NCBI RefSeq assembly: GCF_000986795.1
Contig: NZ_LAYZ01000026.1
Location: 62,001 to 126,000, forward strand
Direction of reading: 5' to 3'
DNA length: 64,000 nucleotides
Source: Salinicoccus sediminis
Lineage (GTDB): Bacteria > Bacillota > Bacilli > Staphylococcales > Salinicoccaceae
In this document: piece by piece, positions 60,215-64,000 of the stretch
Layout: the number at the start of each line of letters is the position of its first letter
Numbering within the stretch: position 1 is the stretch's first letter
Notes under the pieces: model-generated
Database searches by the model: none
Told to the model about the DNA's origin: nothing
Seen by the model: the letters and a program-made list of their open reading frames with translations, nothing else
Program-made: the position numbers and the translations under genes

Positions 60215-60766
60215 ATGAAACAGACGGACAGAAGAGTGGCGAAATCGATAGATGCAATCAAGGGGGCATTCACCGGGCTGCTTGAGCAGCAGAGTTTTGA
60301 GGATATTTCCGTGATGGAAATTACGAGATGCGCCAACGTTGCCCGCAAGACGTTCTACCTGCATTATACGGATAAATATGATCTGCTCGACTCACTCATC
60401 GATGAACATATCGAAGCCCTGAAGTACCGCTCTGAACTGGGGAAGGGACTTGAACACAGTGAATCCGAGTTCCTGTGGTTCGAATACATAGAGAAGCATT
60501 TCATATTCTTCTCGAACATGCTTGGTGAAGGAAGCACCGAATATTTCCGCAACCGGTTCCTGCAATTCCTCCTCGATGATACGAGAGTGGAAATGGAGGA
60601 TCTCATAAAAGGCGAAAGGGACAGGGAAGTCGCGGTCCGTTTCTTCTCGTACGGCGTTCTGGGAATAATGGAATGGTGGCTTGCCAGCGACCAGCCGGAA
60701 GATGCCCGCACAATCGCAAGACGGACGGGGCTCCTGTATCACATGATTGTTCCCGGCCGGAACTGA
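60215..60766 (+). CDS. TetR/AcrR family regulator
   Basis: A 183-residue regulator. The helix-turn-helix is DISVMEITRCANVARKTFYL with HYTDKYDLLDSLIDEH; the C-terminal part (FFSNMLGEGSTEYFRNRFLQ, MEWWLASDQPEDA) is of the TetR_C_7/DhaS type. Such proteins often control neighbouring oxidoreductase or kinase genes. Targets are probably its own gene and the divergent DUF6176 gene. It converges on the MmcQ/YjbR gene, with 12 bases between stops. Confidence 0.84.
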   Translation: MKQTDRRVAKSIDAIKGAFTGLLEQQSFEDISVMEITRCANVARKTFYLHYTDKYDLLDSLIDEHIEALKYRSELGKGLEHSESEFLWFEYIEKHFIFFSNMLGEGSTEYFRNRFLQFLLDDTRVEMEDLIKGERDREVAVRFFSYGVLGIMEWWLASDQPEDARTIARRTGLLYHMIVPGRN

Positions 60767-60778
60767 TATAAGGGTAAG

Positions 60779-61138
60779 TCATCCAGCGGTCAGTTCGTAA
60801 CTTTCCGCAATCAGGTCTCTGATGTCTTCTTTGTTCCGGGTGAAATCGAGAACGATGCTTACCCAGTTATTTTTGTCCATGTGATAGGCAGGATATATGT
60901 TTTCCCTTTCCCTTAAAGGGCCTATGAACTCCCCGCGTACTTTTACATTGAGGACGTCGATCTTTTCAGTCCCTTCCATGCCGAGCTTATCTCTGGTCAA
61001 ATCCATGATCAGGCAGAACCATCTGCCGTTATCTTCATGTCGGATTACTGCAAAATTGGGAAATTTCTTCCACGGATAATCCGGTCTGACCCCGTAACGT
61101 TCATGGGCAAAGTCCAGTACATCTTCTCTGTTTAACAT
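60779..61138 (-). CDS. MmcQ/YjbR family protein
   Basis: A 119-residue protein of the MmcQ/YjbR (CyaY-fold) family: REDVLDFAHERYGVRPDYPW at the start, FAVIRHEDNGRWFCLIMDL, and the phrase YPAYHMDKNNWVSIVLD that is characteristic. Called DNA-binding because of fold similarity, but function is not established. GGAGG precedes the ATG. Single gene. Confidence 0.86.
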   Translation of the reverse strand: MLNREDVLDFAHERYGVRPDYPWKKFPNFAVIRHEDNGRWFCLIMDLTRDKLGMEGTEKIDVLNVKVRGEFIGPLRERENIYPAYHMDKNNWVSIVLDFTRNKEDIRDLIAESYELTAG

Positions 61139-61217
61139 ACATCGACCTCCATCGCTTCAGTGTCTTATATATATCTACCCCGGAACCAAGGTGTCTACTC
61201 CAATTGAACAGTCGCAT

Positions 61218-61261
61218 AAAAACACCCGCCGGTCTGGTTTTGCAGACTGGCGGGTGTTTTG
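61218..61261 (-). terminator. terminator after UspA gene
   Basis: AAACACCCGCC-GTCTG pairs with CAGAC-GGCGGGTGTTTT; T-ended on the minus strand as well. Confidence 0.8.
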
Positions 61262-61272
61262 GAACAGGATGT

Positions 61273-61695
61273 CTACTTGATGATGAGGACAGGTATGTTG
61301 ACGCGTTTTGCGAGCTTATGTGTAACGTGACCCAGTACATGTTTGATGTCGCGTTTTGAACGCTTGTTGCTCATAACGACGATTTCATAATCGTTCTCAT
61401 TCACTTCGTTCAATAATTCCGGAATGATACGGCCGGTTTTGAAGGCAGTCCTGTACTTCAGGCCGCGTTCATCAAGCTGGTCGGTGAATGGTTTGAGGTC
61501 CTCGACTTTATCTTTGCATATATCCTCGAAATGCTTGCCGTGGTACTTCACATTATCCGCCTGCTCGGTCTCAGAAATCACGTTGAAGATCGTAATTACA
61601 GCTTCTTCATTCTGTCCTGTGAGCTTGACAAGCTGGTCGGGCACATTGACGAAGGAGTTTCCGAAATCGTAGGGCAGCAGAATATCTTTGTACAT
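61273..61695 (-). CDS. universal stress protein (UspA family)
   Basis: A 140-residue universal stress protein. DILLPYDFGNSFVNVPDQLV at the start and the ATP-binding G-2x-G-9x-G(S/T) region is altered: MSNKRSKRDIKHVLGHVTHK keeps only part of it, so ATP binding is uncertain. The end TKLAKRVNIPVLIIK-like (HKLAKRVNIPVLIIK) is typical. Cytosolic; function in stress survival is by family. Monocistronic. Confidence 0.85.
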   Translation of the reverse strand: MYKDILLPYDFGNSFVNVPDQLVKLTGQNEEAVITIFNVISETEQADNVKYHGKHFEDICKDKVEDLKPFTDQLDERGLKYRTAFKTGRIIPELLNEVNENDYEIVVMSNKRSKRDIKHVLGHVTHKLAKRVNIPVLIIK

Positions 61696-61911
61696 CTAAT
61701 AACACATCCTTTTAATTGTATGAGTATAAGTATATATTATATTATACTTGATTTTACCCTTCACTGGTCTAAAAAAACTTTAAAAAGATGGATATTCAGT
61801 ATCATTTCACAGACTTCCTTTCCAAATGGGGTTGCACAGATTTCATAGAATTTTTAATGGGTAATGTTAATGTAGGATTAATCGCTGAATTATAATCACA
61901 GGGGGAATTAT

Positions 61912-62271
61912 ATGGATATCAGTTATAGTGAAATAGTCCGTGAAGGCATCGGCCAGATGAGAAAGCCTGTGAGAGGTCTGCCCAGCAGACTCTACCTGAC
62001 GGAAGAAAAGCTGTATCACGCGGGAGAGGATCCGGGGGAGGGCATTCTTACCGAGATTTACCTTGAAGGGATTGCTGAAGCTGTTCCGGCGATGAGCCTC
62101 CTGGTGGTTCCCAACCGTATAAAGATAATTACGAAGGACGGAGATGTCTTTTTGTTTGTGGTTTTCAAAAGAGACGGCTGGCTTGAGGATATCAACAGGC
62201 TGCTTGGGAACAGTGAACATCAAAATACAAATAGTGTCGGAAGGCAGGATGACTATGGCAAGGGTTTCTAA
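61912..62271 (+). CDS. PH-like domain protein of unknown function
   Basis: A 119-residue protein: MDISYSEIVREGIGQMRKPV, then strands RLYLTEEKLYHAG, AVPAMSLLVVPNRIKIIT and VFLFVVFKRDGWLEDIN. Alternating strands ending in a helix with a Trp resemble bacterial PH/GRAM-like domains. No family recognised. GGGGGAA precedes the ATG. Its end overlaps the start of the following TetR gene by about 20 bases, so they are translationally coupled. Confidence 0.6.
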   Translation: MDISYSEIVREGIGQMRKPVRGLPSRLYLTEEKLYHAGEDPGEGILTEIYLEGIAEAVPAMSLLVVPNRIKIITKDGDVFLFVVFKRDGWLEDINRLLGNSEHQNTNSVGRQDDYGKGF

Positions 62272-62791
62272 GAAAATGCAGCTGCTCGAGGCGGCTGCAG
62301 GCATTGTAAATGAGCAGGGAAGTGATTATTTGACGCTGGATGCCGTCGCGGAACGCGCAGGTGTGAGCAAAGGCGGTCTGATCTATCACTTCAAAAACAA
62401 GGATGCACTGATCCGCGGGCTTGTGGAACACGCGGACCAGATGTACCGCGATAATGTGGACAGTCATGTCTCTTTGGATGATGGGGCCAATGGCAAGTGG
62501 CTGCGCGCTTTCATCGAAGCGACGCGGCAGATCAGGGCGGATAATGCAAACATCACATCAGGAATGCTTGCCGCCCAGGGCATCAACCGCGATTTGCTCG
62601 CGCCGCTGCAGGAAACGTATATCGGCTGGCAGGAAAAGATAGAGCAGGACGGTATTGACAATGTTGATGCCACCATCATCCGCCTCGCGGTGGACGGCCT
62701 GTGGTTGTCCGAGGTGTTCGGGCTGGATGCGATAGATGACGATATGCGCAGGAAGGTACTCGATCGTCTGAGCAGCTATACGGAAAAATAA
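62249..62791 (+). CDS. TetR family regulator of the carnitine operon
   Basis: A 180-residue regulator: YLTLDAVAERAGVSKGGLIY with HFKNKDALIRGLVEHA is the DNA-binding part; the C-terminal part belongs to TetR_C_37-like forms. Starts at 62249 (ATG ACT ATG) or 62255; GGAAGG lies 4 and 10 bases upstream respectively. It overlaps the end of the PH-like gene. It lies just before a carnitine-degradation operon whose promoter contains a palindrome, so it is its likely repressor. Confidence 0.83.
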   Translation: MTMARVSKKMQLLEAAAGIVNEQGSDYLTLDAVAERAGVSKGGLIYHFKNKDALIRGLVEHADQMYRDNVDSHVSLDDGANGKWLRAFIEATRQIRADNANITSGMLAAQGINRDLLAPLQETYIGWQEKIEQDGIDNVDATIIRLAVDGLWLSEVFGLDAIDDDMRRKVLDRLSSYTEK

Positions 62792-62810
62792 AAAGATTAA
62801 ATCTAAACCA

Positions 62811-62839
62811 TTGAAAAAACACCGACCGGTTGGTACACT
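62811..62839 (+). promoter_or_regulatory. promoter and operator of carnitine operon
   Basis: TTGAAA (62811-62816) and TACACT (62834-62839), spaced 17. The spacer contains ACCGACCGGTTGGT (62821-62834), a 14-base palindrome with one mismatched pair, typical of TetR operators. Confidence 0.75.
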
Positions 62840-62881
62840 AATCCACGTGTTGAAAAATAATGACAACGGAGGTCGGTAGTT

Positions 62882-63772
62882 TTGACTAGGAAAGTCATGC
62901 TTACTGCGGCGATAACAGGCGCTGGAGATACAGTGAAAAAGAACGAAAATGTACCGGTGACACCACAGGAGATAGCGGATTCGGCAATAAAGGCGGCGAA
63001 AGCCGGTGCGACGGTTGCTCACCTGCATGTGCGTGACCCTGAGACAGGAGGCATCAGCCATGATACGGAACTGTTTCGTGAAGCGGTCCGCCTGATCCGT
63101 GAATCCGACCAGGATGTCGTTATCAATCTGACATCCGGCGGCGGTGGAGACTTCATCCCGGACATGGACAACCCGTACCAGGCCGGAGAGGGATCCGATA
63201 TGCAGACGCCGGAGGAACGCCACGAGCCGATCGGTGCACTGCTGCCGGAAATGTGCACGCTCGACTGCGGAAGTGTCAATTTCGGTGATGCGGTGTACCT
63301 GAGTCCTTCGGACTGGCTGAGGCAGCAGGCGAAACTCGTCAAGGATGCGAATGTAAAACCTGAGCTGGAATGCTTCGATACCGGACATATCGCTTTTGCC
63401 AAGCAGCTGATAAAAGAAGATCTCATCGAAGGCGAGCCTTTATTCCAATTCTGTCTCGGTATTCCATGGGGGGCTGAAAACGATGCGGAGACGATCGAGT
63501 ACTTCAAAACACGCCTCCCGGAAAATGCCCACTGGTCTGCTTTTGGCATCGGCCGCATGCAGCTGCCGACAGTCGAGGAAGCGGCAAAACGCGGCGGTAA
63601 TGTGCGCGTCGGGCTGGAGGATAATATATATATGGCCAAAGGCGTCAAGGCGACGAATGAGTCATTGGTTGAAAAAGCGGTGGAAATCCTGAAGGAGCAG
63701 GGTGCCGAACCGATGACACCGCAGGAAGCGCGCGAATTCTACAGCCTCAGAGATCCGAAAGGAGGCCAATGA
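62882..63772 (+). CDS. BKACE-family 3-keto acid cleavage enzyme (dehydrocarnitine cleavage)
   Basis: A 296-residue beta-keto acid cleavage enzyme (DUF849), which joins a 3-keto acid with acetyl-CoA to give acetoacetate and a new CoA ester, using zinc. Zinc ligands: VAHLHVRDPETGG (HxH) near residue 46 and a Glu in NVRVGLEDNIYM. With L-carnitine dehydrogenase as next gene, the keto acid is most likely 3-dehydrocarnitine, giving betainyl-CoA. TTG start at 62882 with ACGGAGGT. The stop overlaps the next start. Confidence 0.87.
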   Translation: MTRKVMLTAAITGAGDTVKKNENVPVTPQEIADSAIKAAKAGATVAHLHVRDPETGGISHDTELFREAVRLIRESDQDVVINLTSGGGGDFIPDMDNPYQAGEGSDMQTPEERHEPIGALLPEMCTLDCGSVNFGDAVYLSPSDWLRQQAKLVKDANVKPELECFDTGHIAFAKQLIKEDLIEGEPLFQFCLGIPWGAENDAETIEYFKTRLPENAHWSAFGIGRMQLPTVEEAAKRGGNVRVGLEDNIYMAKGVKATNESLVEKAVEILKEQGAEPMTPQEAREFYSLRDPKGGQ

Positions 63773-64000
63773 TGAAATTCGCAATCGTAGGAACAGGCGT
63801 CATCGGCTCCGGCTGGATTACACGCGTACTTGCTCACGGCCATGATGTCGTGGCAACGGACCTTGCCGACGGTGCTTATGAAGCGATGATGAAGCAGGTG
63901 CGGCAGAACTGGCCGTATGCCGAGCAGCTGGGGCTTGCGCCGGGGGCATCCATCGACCGTCTGACATTCACCCCGGATCTCGCTGAAGCGGTGAAGGACG
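63772..64000 (+). CDS. lcdH: L-carnitine dehydrogenase, 5' end only
   Basis: The first 76 codons of a 3-hydroxyacyl-CoA dehydrogenase-like protein, cut by the window edge. MKFAIVGTGVIGSGWITRVL is the NAD-binding Rossmann start (GxGxxG), followed by an acidic residue (VVATDLADG) for NAD. Sequence and neighbouring BKACE gene identify L-carnitine 3-dehydrogenase. GGAGG lies six bases upstream of the ATG; the start overlaps the previous stop (ATGATG). Confidence 0.8.
   Translation, partial: MKFAIVGTGVIGSGWITRVLAHGHDVVATDLADGAYEAMMKQVRQNWPYAEQLGLAPGASIDRLTFTPDLAEAVKD

Noticed and set aside
1-64000. Prophage, rRNA or tRNA genes
   Set aside because: No phage structural genes, integrase, attachment repeats, or recognisable tRNA/rRNA sequences were seen.

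Overview
The window is about 64 kb of low-to-moderate GC Firmicutes chromosome. Gene content points to the Staphylococcaceae, and to a salt-tolerant relative such as Salinicoccus or Jeotgalicoccus rather than Staphylococcus itself: strong AGGAGG ribosome-binding sites, a Cas9/tracrRNA pair of the S. aureus type, an Msr-like ABC-F protein, TcyP, CstA and carnitine-degradation genes. The genus is inference; there is no rRNA or tRNA gene here. Nearly all DNA is coding, in short operons separated by clear intrinsic terminators.

Region by region: (1) 1-13.9 kb is housekeeping and metabolism: methyltransferase, azoreductase, ElaA-type acetyltransferase, cystine transporter TcyP, RNA polymerase recycling helicase HelD, an unusual pyruvate-kinase-like protein, a permease + amidohydrolase operon, a lipid kinase and a YitT protein. 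(2) 14.0-16.4 kb carries two tandem paralogous acidic lipoproteins. (3) 16.5-32.8 kb holds small enzymes (nitrilase-family amidase, PTS EIIBC, dihydrofolate reductase, hydrolases, glycerol dehydrogenase), an antiporter, a CueP copper-binding lipoprotein, and two adjacent aminoglycoside nucleotidyltransferase-like genes. (4) 32.9-38.5 kb is a resistance and efflux block: an ABC-F gene behind a leader-peptide attenuator, a TetR-controlled SMR pair, and a YtrA-type GntR/ABC operon. (5) 38.5-50.9 kb contains dehydrogenases, a patatin, two M20 peptidases, TPP-riboswitch-controlled tenA, and a divergent DUF5058/transporter/AbgB-like operon facing a GAF-PucR regulator with a cre-like site between them.

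(6) 50.9-55.5 kb is the most striking region: the wreck of a type II-A CRISPR-Cas locus, visibly more AT-rich than its surroundings. The tracrRNA gene looks intact. cas9 has a one-base frameshift in a G run and is cut off after its RuvC-III region by an IS30-family element. On the other side of the element lies a 5'-truncated csn2-like gene and one solitary CRISPR repeat. cas1, cas2, the Cas9 C-terminal (PAM-interacting) part and the array are gone. The element has perfect 26-bp terminal repeats but no target duplication, as expected if an IS-associated deletion made the junction. A perfect 34-bp palindrome lies between the tracrRNA terminator and cas9.

(7) 55.5-64 kb has a CstA / cory-CC-star / ArsA-like ATPase operon, dehydrogenase, regulators, a UspA protein, and at the right edge a TetR-controlled carnitine-degradation operon (BKACE enzyme then L-carnitine dehydrogenase, the latter cut by the window end). 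Several genes appear broken by single-base differences in short homopolymers, so real decay must be distinguished from assembly error by reads.
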